Positions 25,455-34,460 of a stretch of DNA of 46,323 bases are shown here, one piece after another. The position numbers were made by a program, and so were the translations under genes. Position 1 is the first letter of the stretch. The number at the start of each line of letters is the position of its first letter. The notes below the pieces were generated by a model. The model made no database searches. It saw only the letters and a list, made by a program, of their open reading frames with translations, and was not told the origin of the DNA. The stretch lies in contig CAJTMX010000031.1 in assembly GCA_910577235.1 (NCBI GenBank), forward strand, positions 1 to 46,323, given 5' to 3'. This DNA is from an uncultured Acetatifactor sp. Its GTDB lineage: Bacteria; Bacillota; Clostridia; Lachnospirales; Lachnospiraceae.

Positions 25455-26618
25455 CTAAAACTGTTCAAGCTGTCCGTTTTTGATATATACCCGCGGAACT
25501 CTGGGGCTTAGATCGCACATCAGCTCATAATTGAATCTCCCCGATAAAGCGCCCAGCTCCTGGGCTGTAATCTCCTCCTGTCCGTCCCGGCCCAGCAGCA
25601 CCACCGGCTCGCCCTCCTTAACCGTGGGCAACGCGGTGACGTCCACCATAAACTGATCCATGCACACTCTTCCCAGTATGGGAACTCTCCTTCCCCTTAT
25701 GAGAACGCTGCCCTTCCGGGACAGACTCCTGGGATATCCGTCGCCGTATCCCACAGGCACGGTTCCCACCCGCATATGCTCCGCCGCCGTAAAAGTACCG
25801 CCATAGCTGATACTCTGCCCCGGTTCCACCTCCTTGACATAGACCAGATGGCTGTGCAGGGACAATGCGGGCCGCAGCCACTTTGTCTCTCCCGCCATCT
25901 CCTGAGAAGGACAGAGTCCGTACAGGATGATCCCCGCCCGCACCAGATCCAGACGCGCCTGGGGCAGTCTGACGATCCCCGCGCTGTTGGAGGCATGACG
26001 ACAGGGTATCCTCCTGCCCAGAGATGCCTCTGCCGTCTCAACAAACCTGTTGAACCGATCCGTCTGCTCCAGTGTGTAAGTCATATCGCTCTCGTCCGCC
26101 TTGGCGAAATGTGTAAAGATTCCCTCCAGCTCCATACAGTCGGACTGAACAATCCGCCGCAGGAAATCCAGACTCTCCTCACAGGGCCTGATTCCGACTC
26201 TGCCCATTCCCGTATCCACTTTAACATGGACAAATGCTTTTTTACCCACGCGCCGCGCCGCCGTCTCCAGCTGTGCCAGAGTATCCTCTCTAAACACCGT
26301 CATCCGCACGTCCCGGCTGATCAGTTCCTCATATGCGTAAGGGAACGTGTACCCCAGGATCAGTATGGGTTTCCCGATCCCCGCGCCGCGCAGATCCAAC
26401 GCCTCCTCCGCGGTGGCCGTGGCATATCCGCCCACTATGTCCATATCCTCTATAGATCTGGCGATAGGGACGCTGCCGTGTCCGTAACCGTCACATTTCA
26501 CTACCGCCAGCACTTTGGTCTGCTCCGTGTGTCTGCCGATCTGTTCCAGATTGGCTCTGATCGCGTCCAGATCTATCTGCGCATACACTCTGCTGTATTC
26601 CCATTCTCTGCTATCCAT
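25455..26618 (-). CDS. alr: Alanine racemase
   Basis: PLP enzyme that supplies D-alanine for peptidoglycan. In the 387 residues the PLP lysine is Lys41 in VVKCDGYGHGS; the usual AD before GYGHG is CD here. The substrate-side Tyr region GYGDGYPRSLS (about 270) and the CMDQFMVDVT stretch (about 315) are intact. GAGGATATT precedes the ATG. It follows nnr by 15 nt and precedes mazF, the conserved alr-mazF order of Firmicutes. Confidence 0.97.
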   Translation of the reverse strand: MDSREWEYSRVYAQIDLDAIRANLEQIGRHTEQTKVLAVVKCDGYGHGSVPIARSIEDMDIVGGYATATAEEALDLRGAGIGKPILILGYTFPYAYEELISRDVRMTVFREDTLAQLETAARRVGKKAFVHVKVDTGMGRVGIRPCEESLDFLRRIVQSDCMELEGIFTHFAKADESDMTYTLEQTDRFNRFVETAEASLGRRIPCRHASNSAGIVRLPQARLDLVRAGIILYGLCPSQEMAGETKWLRPALSLHSHLVYVKEVEPGQSISYGGTFTAAEHMRVGTVPVGYGDGYPRSLSRKGSVLIRGRRVPILGRVCMDQFMVDVTALPTVKEGEPVVLLGRDGQEEITAQELGALSGRFNYELMCDLSPRVPRVYIKNGQLEQF

Positions 26619-26633
26619 AATATCCTCATCCCT

Positions 26634-28160
26634 TTATTTTTGCATCCATTCCGGTCCGCCCAGGACCAGCGGGATCGTCTCTGCAAGATTACCCGCAGCC
26701 ATCCCGTAACTGCTGCACCGGTCCGCCGCCAGCTCTCCGGCCAGCCCGTGCAGATATACCCCCGCTCCGGCCGCCGTGAAAGCATCCGCCCCCTGGGCCA
26801 GCAGAGCTGCTATAATGCCGCTGAGCACATCGCCGCTGCCGGCGGTTCCCATACCGCTGTCCCCCCTTAAGTTCACGCAGCACTCTCCCTGCTCCCTACA
26901 GGTCAGCGTCCGGGCTCCCTTGCATACCAGTACGCAGTGCAGATCCCGGGCAAGAACCTTGGCGGCATGTTCTCTGTCCTCCCGTATCTGGGAGACGGAC
27001 TTGCCGCTCAGACGGGCCATCTCTCCCTCGTGGGGCGTCAAAACAATATCTCTCCCGCTTTTTCCCTGGTCGGCGGTCAATAGCTGCAAGCTCATATCTC
27101 CGGCGATCAGATTCAGCGCGTCCGCGTCCAACACCAGCGGCAGACGGCTCTCCCGCAAGACGCCCTCCAGAATCTCCTTTGCCCGGCTGCTCTTTCCAAG
27201 CCCCGGGCCGATGGCTGCCACGTCCGCCCACTGACAGCCCTGCCGCCAGTTCTCCGGTTCTATCCACAGTACCTCCGGGGCTGCCGCCTGTACGATCCCT
27301 CTGTTTTCCTCAGGACATGCCACCTTTACCATGCCCGCTCCGGTATGGTACGCCGCCTGGGCCGCCAGTATCGCTGCTCCCGGCATCTGTTCAAAGCCGG
27401 CGATCAACAGGACTTTGCCGAAATCTCCCTTATGTCCGTCCGCTTTCCGGGGAGGCAAAAGCTTTATCACCGGCTCGTCATAATAGAACATTGCCGGTTT
27501 TTTCCCCGCCGCCTCAAAACAGGTGGCGTTGATGCCGATATCCCGCACTGCCACATCCCCGGCATACTCCGCGCCGGGATAGCAGAGCAGACCCTTTTTG
27601 GCCCAGCCGAAAGTAACGGTCTTATCCGCTTTCACGGCCTCCCCCATGATCTTTCCCGTCTGCGCGTGGACTCCGCTGGGCACATCCACAGCCAGCTTAT
27701 ACCCTGTTCTGCGGTTCAGCTCCCGCACGATCTGAGCGTACTCGCCCTGTATCTGCCGGGACAGCCCTATGCCGAAAAGGGCATCCACAATTATAGTATA
27801 TTCCTCCTGGGGCCAGTTGCTGACCATCCGAACCGGATAATATCCGATAATTTTATACTGTCTCTCCCACTCCCGGGTGCTATGGGATGAGGGACCTGTC
27901 TGATACACCGTCACCCGCCAGCCCTCCATAGACAGTATCCTGGCCACGGCAAGACCGTCCGCCCCGTTGTTGCCGCAGCCCGCCACCACCAGGATTTTCT
28001 TATCCGCGCTCCGCAAGTCTTCGGCCTCGGCCCACTGGCGGATCTCTTCGGCCACTGCCATTGCCGCCCGCTCCATAAGCACCAGAGCAGGCACACCCAT
28101 TGTGTCTATGACAGTCTCCTCATAATGTTTCATCTCCTGAACGTCTACAGCATATTTCAT
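26634..28160 (-). CDS. nnr: Bifunctional NAD(P)H-hydrate epimerase / ADP-dependent dehydratase
   Basis: Repairs hydrated NADH and NADPH. The 508-residue protein fuses the YjeF_N epimerase domain (about 1-215; VVAGCGNNGADGLAVAR and VDALFGIGLSRQ) with the ribokinase-like dehydratase domain (about 225-505; LTPHEGEMARLSG and GTAGSGDVLSGIIAALLAQG). It is cotranscribed with alr (15-nt gap), a common arrangement; acpS, often found upstream, is missing and a coiled-coil protein gene takes its place. Proximity to rex, an NADH sensor, is functionally suggestive. Confidence 0.95.
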   Translation of the reverse strand: MKYAVDVQEMKHYEETVIDTMGVPALVLMERAAMAVAEEIRQWAEAEDLRSADKKILVVAGCGNNGADGLAVARILSMEGWRVTVYQTGPSSHSTREWERQYKIIGYYPVRMVSNWPQEEYTIIVDALFGIGLSRQIQGEYAQIVRELNRRTGYKLAVDVPSGVHAQTGKIMGEAVKADKTVTFGWAKKGLLCYPGAEYAGDVAVRDIGINATCFEAAGKKPAMFYYDEPVIKLLPPRKADGHKGDFGKVLLIAGFEQMPGAAILAAQAAYHTGAGMVKVACPEENRGIVQAAAPEVLWIEPENWRQGCQWADVAAIGPGLGKSSRAKEILEGVLRESRLPLVLDADALNLIAGDMSLQLLTADQGKSGRDIVLTPHEGEMARLSGKSVSQIREDREHAAKVLARDLHCVLVCKGARTLTCREQGECCVNLRGDSGMGTAGSGDVLSGIIAALLAQGADAFTAAGAGVYLHGLAGELAADRCSSYGMAAGNLAETIPLVLGGPEWMQK

Positions 28161-28229
28161 ATTTCCCCTCCGTGTTCTTTTTCCTCAAAAAGAGGACTGT
28201 CACAGCATGGCAGTCCTTCCCTCCGGTTC

Positions 28230-28898
28230 CTATTTCTTACCTTCCTTACCGTTCTCCGCTTTGTTTCCCTCCGCTTTGCTCTGCTGTGGGGCCGCCGTCG
28301 GATCATACTTCATATCGAACATATCTATCACGTCCGCCCCGAACAGATCGTGCATATAGGAATATATCTGCCGATTCTGGTATTCCATCTCCTGCTTGCG
28401 CACAAGATTTTTTTTCAGCTCGATACGGATATATTTGACCCACTGGGCTATCTCCGCGATCTGCTGTGTATTTTCCTGCATACTCTCATAACAGTAATTC
28501 ATAGTGGAGAGCATCAGATTGTGATTGACTCTCTCGATCTGCCCCGGCAGGTCCAGCAGTTCATCCTGATACTGTTCCAGCTTTTCATTGCACTCTTCGA
28601 TCAGACGTTTATGTTCGTCCAGCTTTTTCTCCAGCGCTTTATTCCGCCCCTGTTCAAGTTCGTTAGCCATGGGGACGATCTCATCCATCAGTTTTCTTTT
28701 CAGTTTTCTGATATTCTTGGAGTCGACATTCAGCTGACCCTGCCGCTGTATCAGTTCATTGAGCTTTCTTTCCTGCTCCTGTATCCTCGGCAGCTCAGCC
28801 AGATTCCTGAAGAGCTTATACCATTTGTTATCCAGCGTAAGCACCGGCACCTTTTTTCCCGCCAGAGCCTGCTCATATAACTCCGATTTATCACCCAC
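28230..28898 (-). CDS. Coiled-coil protein of unknown function
   Basis: A 222-residue soluble protein. Residues 35-135 and 150-185 are strongly heptad-like and rich in Leu, Glu, Lys and Gln. The C-terminal 25 residues are a Lys/Glu/Ala-rich disordered tail. There is no signal peptide or membrane segment. The best start is a GTG with AAAGGA about 10 nt upstream; an ATG nearby in another frame terminates at once. It lies between rex and nnr with gaps of 27 and 69 nt, so it is probably part of the operon. No family is recognised. Confidence 0.75.
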   Translation of the reverse strand: MGDKSELYEQALAGKKVPVLTLDNKWYKLFRNLAELPRIQEQERKLNELIQRQGQLNVDSKNIRKLKRKLMDEIVPMANELEQGRNKALEKKLDEHKRLIEECNEKLEQYQDELLDLPGQIERVNHNLMLSTMNYCYESMQENTQQIAEIAQWVKYIRIELKKNLVRKQEMEYQNRQIYSYMHDLFGADVIDMFDMKYDPTAAPQQSKAEGNKAENGKEGKK

Positions 28899-28925
28899 TG
28901 CCCATCCGTCCTTTCGCTTGCGTCA

Positions 28926-29570
28926 TCAATTCCCGTTTTCCTGGAGATATCTGTTGATATTGTAAGACAGTTTCATCAGACTGTCTGACAGGTGCACGTT
29001 TTCAACCTGGATTCCCTCCGGCACATTCAGATCCACATGCGCAAAATTCCAGATGGCTTTGATACCGTTGCGAACCAGACATTCCGCCACTTCCACCGCG
29101 CTGTTCTTGGGAATCGCCAACACCGCTATATCTATATCGTTGTCCCTGATAAACTGCTCCATCTCCTCCATGGGCTGCACCCGGATTCCCCGGACTTCCC
29201 TGTCTGCCAGCTCCGGGTTTTTATCGAATATCCCGCTGAAAATAAATCCTCTGCGCTCAAAATTCAGGTATCCTCCCAGCGCCTGCCCCAGATTGCCCGC
29301 GCCGATAATGATAAAACGATGTGTCTGGTCCAAACCCAATATTCTGCTGATCTCCTGATACAGATATTCCACATTGTATCCGTAACCCTGCTGTCCAAAA
29401 CCGCCAAAATTATTGAGATCCTGGCGGATCTGCGAGGCCGTCACTTTCATTCTCTCGCTGAGTTCCTGTGAAGAAACCCTTTCCATGCCCTCATCTTTCA
29501 GATCTCCCAGATACCTGAGATATCTGGGCAGCCTCCCGATCACCGCCTGGGAAATCTCTTTTTCTTCCAT
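28926..29570 (-). CDS. rex: Redox-sensing transcriptional repressor Rex
   Basis: Dimeric repressor that senses the NADH/NAD+ ratio and controls fermentation and hydrogenase genes. The N-terminal winged helix (about 10-75) has the DNA-reading segment VTASQIRQDLNNFGGFGQQG; the Rossmann domain has IIIGAGNLGQALGGYL (about 85-100), and a C-terminal swapped helix follows. The start at 29570 is set by GGAGG 5 nt upstream; an ATG one codon earlier and a TTG at 29582 are less likely. It is the first gene after a perfect promoter. No clear palindromic Rex operator (TTGTTAA-type) was found at that promoter. Confidence 0.96.
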   Translation of the reverse strand: MEEKEISQAVIGRLPRYLRYLGDLKDEGMERVSSQELSERMKVTASQIRQDLNNFGGFGQQGYGYNVEYLYQEISRILGLDQTHRFIIIGAGNLGQALGGYLNFERRGFIFSGIFDKNPELADREVRGIRVQPMEEMEQFIRDNDIDIAVLAIPKNSAVEVAECLVRNGIKAIWNFAHVDLNVPEGIQVENVHLSDSLMKLSYNINRYLQENGN

Positions 29571-29610
29571 CATATCCTCCAAAACAAAAACAAACCCATA
29601 TCCTACATTA

Positions 29611-29639
29611 ATTATAGCCGAACGTTAAAAATATGTCAA
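29611..29639 (-). promoter_or_regulatory. Consensus promoter of rex operon
   Basis: On the minus strand TTGACA (29634-29639), a 17-nt spacer and TATAAT (29611-29616): a perfect sigma-A promoter. The transcript would begin near 29604 and reach rex after about 34 nt. Confidence 0.85.
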
Positions 29640-29646
29640 TGAGAAC

Positions 29647-29686
29647 AAGGCTCCGGACAGGAATATATGTTCCCGCCTGAAGCCTT
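29647..29686 (-). other. Hairpin between icd and rex promoter
   Basis: An AAGGCT/AGCCTT outer stem with an imperfect GC-rich inner stem (29647-29686). On the minus strand the T-run comes before, not after, the hairpin, so it does not fit an intrinsic terminator in the icd direction, though it lies just past the icd stop. Confidence 0.4.
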
Positions 29687-29700
29687 TGAAAAAACGGTTT

Positions 29701-30909
29701 CTATAGCAAACTATCCAGCGTTTCCCGGATGGCTCTGATAAAATCCAGGCTGTTTAACACCACCGGATTCTCACAGGTGGAGATAGCCGCCAGGGATCTC
29801 GTCATCCTGCCGTTCTCCACGGTCTTGATACATGCCTGCTCCAGCTTTTCACCGAAAGCGGTGAGCTCCGGGATGTTGTCCAACTCGCCCCTCTTTTTCA
29901 GCGCGCCGGTCCAGGCAAAGATCGTGGCGATACCGTTGGTGGAGGTCTCCTCCCCCTTCAGATGCTTGTAATAATGCCGCTGAACCGTGCCGTGAGCCGC
30001 CTCATACTCATAGATGCCGTCGGGAGATACCAGCACCGAGGTCATCATGGACAGATCCCCGTAAGCCGTGGCCACCATATCCGACATGACGTCTCCGTCA
30101 TAATTCTTGCAGGCCCAGATAAATCCGCCCTCAGAGCGTATTACCCTGGCCACCGCATCGTCTATGAGGGTATAGAAATACTCGATTCCCAGTTCCTTAA
30201 ACCGCTGCGCGTACTCCTTGTCATAAATCTCCTGAAAGATATCCTTGAATGTGTGGTCGTATTTTTTGGATATGGTATCCTTGGTGGCAAACCACAGATC
30301 CTGCCTGGTATCTATGGCATAGTTAAAGCAGGCCCGGGCAAAACTGGAGACGGACTTCTCCGTATTGTGAATGCCCTGCAGGATGCCGGGGCCGGTAAAC
30401 TCGTGGATGGTCTCCCGGATCTCGGTGCCGTCCTGGGCCGTGAACACCAGCTCCGCTTTGCCGGGGCCGGGCACTTTGATCTCGGTATTTTTGTACACGT
30501 CTCCGTAGGCATGTCTGGCGATGGTTATGGGCTTGTCCCACTTGCTCACATAGGGTACGATGCCCTTTATCAGTATGGGTGCCCGGAATACGGTACCGTC
30601 CAGAATAGCCCGGATCGTCCCGTTGGGACTCTTCCACATCTCCTTGAGGTTATATTCCGTCATCCTTGCCGCGTTGGGCGTAATGGTGGCGCACTTTACC
30701 GCCACACCGTATTTCAGCGTGGCGTTGGCGGAGTCCACTGTCACCTGATCGTCCGTCTCGTTGCGATGCTCCAGACCCAGATCATAATATTCCGTCTTTA
30801 AGTCCACATAGGGCAGGATCAGTTCGTCCTTGATCATCTGCCACAGAATCCGGGTCATCTCGTCTCCGTCCATCTCCACCAGCGGGGTTGTCATCTTGAT
30901 CTTTTCCAT
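29701..30909 (-). CDS. icd: NADP-dependent isocitrate dehydrogenase
   Basis: Oxidative decarboxylation of isocitrate to 2-oxoglutarate with NADPH formation. The 402-residue protein is of the eukaryote-like (type II) homodimeric class: VEMDGDEMTRILW at the start, KSPNGTIRAILDGTVFR (about 93-109), the metal-binding DDAVARVIRSEGGFIWACKNYDGDV (about 250-275) and AAHGTVQRHY (about 310-319). GGAGG lies 7 nt before the ATG. It follows the GntR gene by 180 nt, a gap with no clear promoter or gene. With the citrate-synthase-type gene upstream it forms the route to glutamate. Aconitase is not in the window. Confidence 0.96.
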   Translation of the reverse strand: MEKIKMTTPLVEMDGDEMTRILWQMIKDELILPYVDLKTEYYDLGLEHRNETDDQVTVDSANATLKYGVAVKCATITPNAARMTEYNLKEMWKSPNGTIRAILDGTVFRAPILIKGIVPYVSKWDKPITIARHAYGDVYKNTEIKVPGPGKAELVFTAQDGTEIRETIHEFTGPGILQGIHNTEKSVSSFARACFNYAIDTRQDLWFATKDTISKKYDHTFKDIFQEIYDKEYAQRFKELGIEYFYTLIDDAVARVIRSEGGFIWACKNYDGDVMSDMVATAYGDLSMMTSVLVSPDGIYEYEAAHGTVQRHYYKHLKGEETSTNGIATIFAWTGALKKRGELDNIPELTAFGEKLEQACIKTVENGRMTRSLAAISTCENPVVLNSLDFIRAIRETLDSLL

Positions 30910-31089
30910 GTTTCAGCCTCCATAAAATGTTTTTAGAATCTCTCACGCCACATGTTTCTCTCCCTGCGCACAATACCATTGATCAGGCATTTGCAAAATC
31001 CGGTTGCCATATGAGTGTCACTGTACACACCGCATACTCAGGCGCTGGCTCTATGCCCTGCATTGGCGCGCCGTAGGGAAACTTGCCGT

Positions 31090-31800
31090 TTACTTGTTTT
31101 CAGATATGCTCTTCTCATGGTACGCCTCGTGAAGACCATTTTTGACCATGTTGTCATAAGCGTTGATCATATGTCGGTTCGCCAGCTGCTCCGCCCGCTC
31201 CCCATCGCCTGCCTTGATCGCCTGCAGAATCTCCTCATGCTCCTCGTTGGACTTGGGACCGCGGTTTTTGCTGGCCAAAGTCTTTCTGCGCACCCGCAGC
31301 ACATACTGATGAAAATCCTTCAGTTGATGCTCCAATATCTTGCTGTCGCATGCCTCGTACATAATATCATGAAAACGGTTATCCAGCTCCGCCAGCTGCT
31401 CCAGATGTCCTTTCTGGGCATGAAACTTGGACAGATAGATATTTTCTTCCATCTCTGCCAGCTGCTCCTGGGTGATATGCTCCGTGGCCCAGCGGGCGCA
31501 TAGTCCCTCCAGCAGGGAGCGTATCATATAGATGTCTTTTACATCCTTTTCCGTAATACCGGTCACATAGGCACCCTTGTTGGGAATGATCTGTATCAAT
31601 CCCTCCAGTTCCAGCTGCCGGAAAGCCTCTCTGACCGGGGTCCGGCTGACTCCCAGCTCCTCCCCGATGGCAACCTCCTTAAGCTCCTCGTTCTCCTCAT
31701 ATTTTCCGCTCAGAATATCATCCCTGAGCTTGTGAAACACTCTGCCCCGCAGGGAATACTTGTCCGTGACCTCCTGCTTTACATTATAATTACTGTTCAT
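31090..31800 (-). CDS. GntR-family regulator, FCD subfamily
   Basis: A 236-residue one-component regulator. Residues 10-80 are the GntR winged helix (LREDILSGKY-like start, IGEELGVSRTPVREAFRQLE). Residues 90-220 are an all-helical FCD ligand domain with metal-binding-type DNRFHDIM and HEEILQAI motifs. Members often bind di- or tricarboxylates. The ATG at 31800 has GGAGGCGGAG upstream and overlaps the preceding gene by 11 nt, so translation is coupled. The dyad at 33396-33429 in the promoter of the same unit is a strong candidate for its binding site, implying feedback control of the citrate branch. Confidence 0.93.
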   Translation of the reverse strand: MNSNYNVKQEVTDKYSLRGRVFHKLRDDILSGKYEENEELKEVAIGEELGVSRTPVREAFRQLELEGLIQIIPNKGAYVTGITEKDVKDIYMIRSLLEGLCARWATEHITQEQLAEMEENIYLSKFHAQKGHLEQLAELDNRFHDIMYEACDSKILEHQLKDFHQYVLRVRRKTLASKNRGPKSNEEHEEILQAIKAGDGERAEQLANRHMINAYDNMVKNGLHEAYHEKSISENK

Positions 31801-33214
31801 CTCCGCCTCCGATGATATAACCCTTTTCCTCACAGATGCGCTTAAGGTTGTCCACGATCTCCTCATCCGTCAGAACCGTCACCCGACCCCCGGCATATTC
31901 TTCATCCACCCAGACTTTGATCTCCTTTACCAGAGGAGAACTTTTCTCTACCTGCCGCCCGTCTTTCAGACCATAATAGGTATTGATCCAGTGAGCGATG
32001 CCGGCCAGGCCGGAAGTATTGGATATGGCGCACAGCACGGGACGGTTTAAAAATTTCTCCGTGTCGAAGATATTGTATATCTCCTCATTTTTCAGCAGAC
32101 CGTCCGCATGGATACCCGCACGGGTCACATTGAAATTCTTGCCCACAAAAGGAGTCCTGGGAGGAATCTGATAACCGATCTCCTTCTCATAATACTCCGC
32201 CAGCTCCGTGATCACCGTGGTATCCATCCCGTTCAGATCCCCCTTCAGCTGAGCGTACTCAAACACCATGGCCTCCAGAGGAGTGTTGCCGGTCCTCTCG
32301 CCTATACCGAACAGCGATGTGTTGATGCCGGAGCATCCATAGAGCCATGCCGTAGTGGAGTTAGCCACCGCCTTGTAAAAATCGTTGTGCCCATGCCACT
32401 CTATCAGTTCATGAGGCACACCTGCATGGGTATGTATGGCGTATATGATCCCCTGCACGCTTCTGGGAATAACCGCGCCGGGATAGTTGACGCCATAGCC
32501 CATGGTATCGCAGGCCCGCACCTTAATGGGAATCCGGTATTCTTTCATCAACTTCATCAGCTCCAGGCAAAAAGGCACCACATAGCCGTATATATCCGCT
32601 CTGGTGATATCCTCCAGATGGCACCTGGGACTGATCCCCTCCTCCAGGCAGTCCCGGATCACACTGAGATAATGTTCCATGGCCTGTTTTCTGGTCATTT
32701 TTAATTTCAGAAAAATATGATAGTCCGAGCAGGATACCAGAATACCCGTCTCTTTCATACCGATCTCCTTCACCAGCTTGAAATCTTCCTTGCTGGCCCT
32801 TATCCAGCTGGTCACTTCGGGGAAACGGTACCCTCGCTCCATACATTTGTAGACGGCGTCCCTGTCCTTTTTGCTGTACAGGAAAAACTCGCTGGCCCTT
32901 ATCATGCCATTAGGTCCCCCCAGCTTATGCAGATAATCGTAGATCGTCACAATCTGCTCCGTAGTGTAGGGCGCTCTGGACTGCTGGCCGTCTCTGAAAG
33001 TGGTATCTGTGATCCATATCTCTCTGGGCATATTGTGCGGTACGATCCTGTCGTTAAACGGTATCTTGGGAATCTCTGAATAGGGGAACATATTGCGGAA
33101 AACATTGGGCTTTTCCACGTCATCCAATATGTACATATGTTCCTCAATCTCCAGCAGATTGTTGTGTTGATTCATCGTAACCGGACGATTCTGGAAGGCT
33201 TCATTATCCCTCAT
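31790..33214 (-). CDS. Probable Re-citrate synthase (isopropylmalate/homocitrate synthase family)
   Basis: DRE-TIM metallolyase of 474 residues. Seen: TDTTFRDGQQSR (about 69-80), the metal-binding WHGHNDFYKA (about 280-289) and GIGERTGNTPLEAM. The LeuA allosteric C-terminal domain is absent and the length is close to that of the Re-citrate synthase of Clostridium kluyveri. Re-citrate synthase condenses oxaloacetate and acetyl-CoA with opposite stereochemistry to the GltA type. The immediate linkage to a GntR/FCD regulator and icd supports this over 2-isopropylmalate or homocitrate synthase, since no leu or lys genes are near. AGGAGG lies 7 nt before the ATG. The leader is about 185 nt long. 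Confidence 0.75.
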   Translation of the reverse strand: MRDNEAFQNRPVTMNQHNNLLEIEEHMYILDDVEKPNVFRNMFPYSEIPKIPFNDRIVPHNMPREIWITDTTFRDGQQSRAPYTTEQIVTIYDYLHKLGGPNGMIRASEFFLYSKKDRDAVYKCMERGYRFPEVTSWIRASKEDFKLVKEIGMKETGILVSCSDYHIFLKLKMTRKQAMEHYLSVIRDCLEEGISPRCHLEDITRADIYGYVVPFCLELMKLMKEYRIPIKVRACDTMGYGVNYPGAVIPRSVQGIIYAIHTHAGVPHELIEWHGHNDFYKAVANSTTAWLYGCSGINTSLFGIGERTGNTPLEAMVFEYAQLKGDLNGMDTTVITELAEYYEKEIGYQIPPRTPFVGKNFNVTRAGIHADGLLKNEEIYNIFDTEKFLNRPVLCAISNTSGLAGIAHWINTYYGLKDGRQVEKSSPLVKEIKVWVDEEYAGGRVTVLTDEEIVDNLKRICEEKGYIIGGGDEQ

Positions 33215-33395
33215 GATCTCTCCTCCTCAAACAGGCTCCTCTTATTCCTCCCGCGCATCCGCCGAGATACTCAGAAGACGCACGGCAACTCCATATGCGA
33301 TACGCTTGAATCATTGCCCGCAACAAACATTTCTGACCGCACATGCCATAGAATTCCCGGGGACATGGATGTCCGAGGGAGCCCGCCTTATATAT

Positions 33396-33429
33396 TATCC
33401 GGTATAAGTGTATACAATTATACCGGATA
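33396..33429 (-). promoter_or_regulatory. GntR-type dyad operator within the promoter
   Basis: Perfect 12-bp arms TATCCGGTATAA / TTATACCGGATA (33396-33407 and 33418-33429) flank a 10-nt centre GTGTATACAA that itself contains GTATAC. FCD-type GntR operators commonly have a GTATAC-like core. On the minus strand the promoter is TTGACA (33430-33435), a 17-nt spacer and TACACT (33407-33412), so the dyad fills the spacer and covers the -10. Binding would block transcription of the citrate-synthase-type gene and the GntR gene. The rest of 33215-33395 is leader with a small GGACAT/ATGTCC palindrome. Confidence 0.8.
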
Positions 33430-33457
33430 TGTCAATAGCTTTCTTTCCCGAATTATA

Positions 33458-34366
33458 TTACAGATTTCTCAGATTTACCATTCCCCAACCTTGTTGGTTC
33501 CATGCTTCACCCAGATCCCTGGCTGAGTAGATCAGCCTCTCCCGCACCTGATCATTGGACAGGTACGGTTCTTTTTGCAGCAGCAGCGCTGCGCAGCCTG
33601 TCACTACAGGCGTTGCCATAGACGTGCCGCTTTTGGCCACATAGTATCTCCACTCCCCCCTCTCCCGATAAAACGCGTTGCAGGATATGATATCTGTCCC
33701 GGGAGCCACCAGATCCGGCTTGCGTATAAGCCCTCCCTCCTGTCCTCTCCCGGAGTACAGACTACAGCTGCCGGGCTCGCCCCGCCGATAGTTTCCGTCG
33801 TGGCATCCCACCATTATTATTTTTTCCCCACTTCCCACCGCAGAGATGGTATTTTCTCCCGGCCCCTTATTGCCCGCCGCGCACACTACCACCAACCCCA
33901 ATTTCCACAGACGCTGTATGGCCCCTGCCAGCTCAGATACCTTCCTTCTGTCCTTGAGCTGACCGATTCCCACAGAAATATTTACTATGCGTATATTATA
34001 CAATTTGTAATTCTTTTCCACAAACAAGATTCCCTGTAGCATATGCTCCATACTGCCGTCCCCCCGATGATCCAACACCTTACAGACCACCAGACGGCTG
34101 TCGGGCGCAATCCCCCTGTATCTGCCGTCCGACATACGGCCACTGCCGCACAAGATGCCACATACATGAGTACCGTGTCCGTTATCGTCATAACAGGCCG
34201 TCTCTCTGCCGTTTGTCCACACAAAATCAAAAAAGGCATCTACGCGCCCGTCCAGATCAGGATGCTCAGCCATACCTGTATCCAAAACCGCCACCGTGAT
34301 ACCATGCCTCTGCCAGGACCTTAAATCTATATGTTCTGCTCCGATCTCCTTTCTGACACGCTGCAT
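33458..34366 (-). CDS. Intracellular subtilisin-like serine protease (S8)
   Basis: A 302-residue subtilase with an intact triad: Asp29 (VAVLDTGM), His64 (DDNGHGTHVCG) and Ser249 (SGTSMATP), with oxyanion Asn166 (AAGNKG). There is no signal peptide and no recognisable propeptide, as in intracellular subtilases of the AprX type. The start gives the family's usual short N-terminus. It is flanked upstream by the LRR operon terminator and downstream by the citrate operon promoter, so it is probably monocistronic. Its role is unknown; a link with the adjacent surface operon is not supported. Confidence 0.92.
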   Translation of the reverse strand: MQRVRKEIGAEHIDLRSWQRHGITVAVLDTGMAEHPDLDGRVDAFFDFVWTNGRETACYDDNGHGTHVCGILCGSGRMSDGRYRGIAPDSRLVVCKVLDHRGDGSMEHMLQGILFVEKNYKLYNIRIVNISVGIGQLKDRRKVSELAGAIQRLWKLGLVVVCAAGNKGPGENTISAVGSGEKIIMVGCHDGNYRRGEPGSCSLYSGRGQEGGLIRKPDLVAPGTDIISCNAFYRERGEWRYYVAKSGTSMATPVVTGCAALLLQKEPYLSNDQVRERLIYSARDLGEAWNQQGWGMVNLRNL

Positions 34367-34460
34367 TTCCGTTCATCCCCCGATTTCGTCACTCTGTCGG
34401 GCAGCCGCGGGATACCTTCATACAATCATACCTTCCACGCAATCACCCATTTATCTATAA

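Noticed and set aside
29604..29640. Rex autoregulatory operator at the rex promoter
   Set aside because: A TTTTTAAC half-site-like stretch lies in the spacer, but no palindromic partner of the TTGTTAA-type was found.
29647..29686. Intrinsic terminator for icd
   Set aside because: A hairpin is present, but the T-run lies before it on the transcribed strand; recorded only as a hairpin.
33215..33395. Riboswitch in the long leader of the citrate-synthase-type gene
   Set aside because: The leader is about 185 nt, but only a short GGACAT/ATGTCC palindrome is visible; no known aptamer pattern was recognised.
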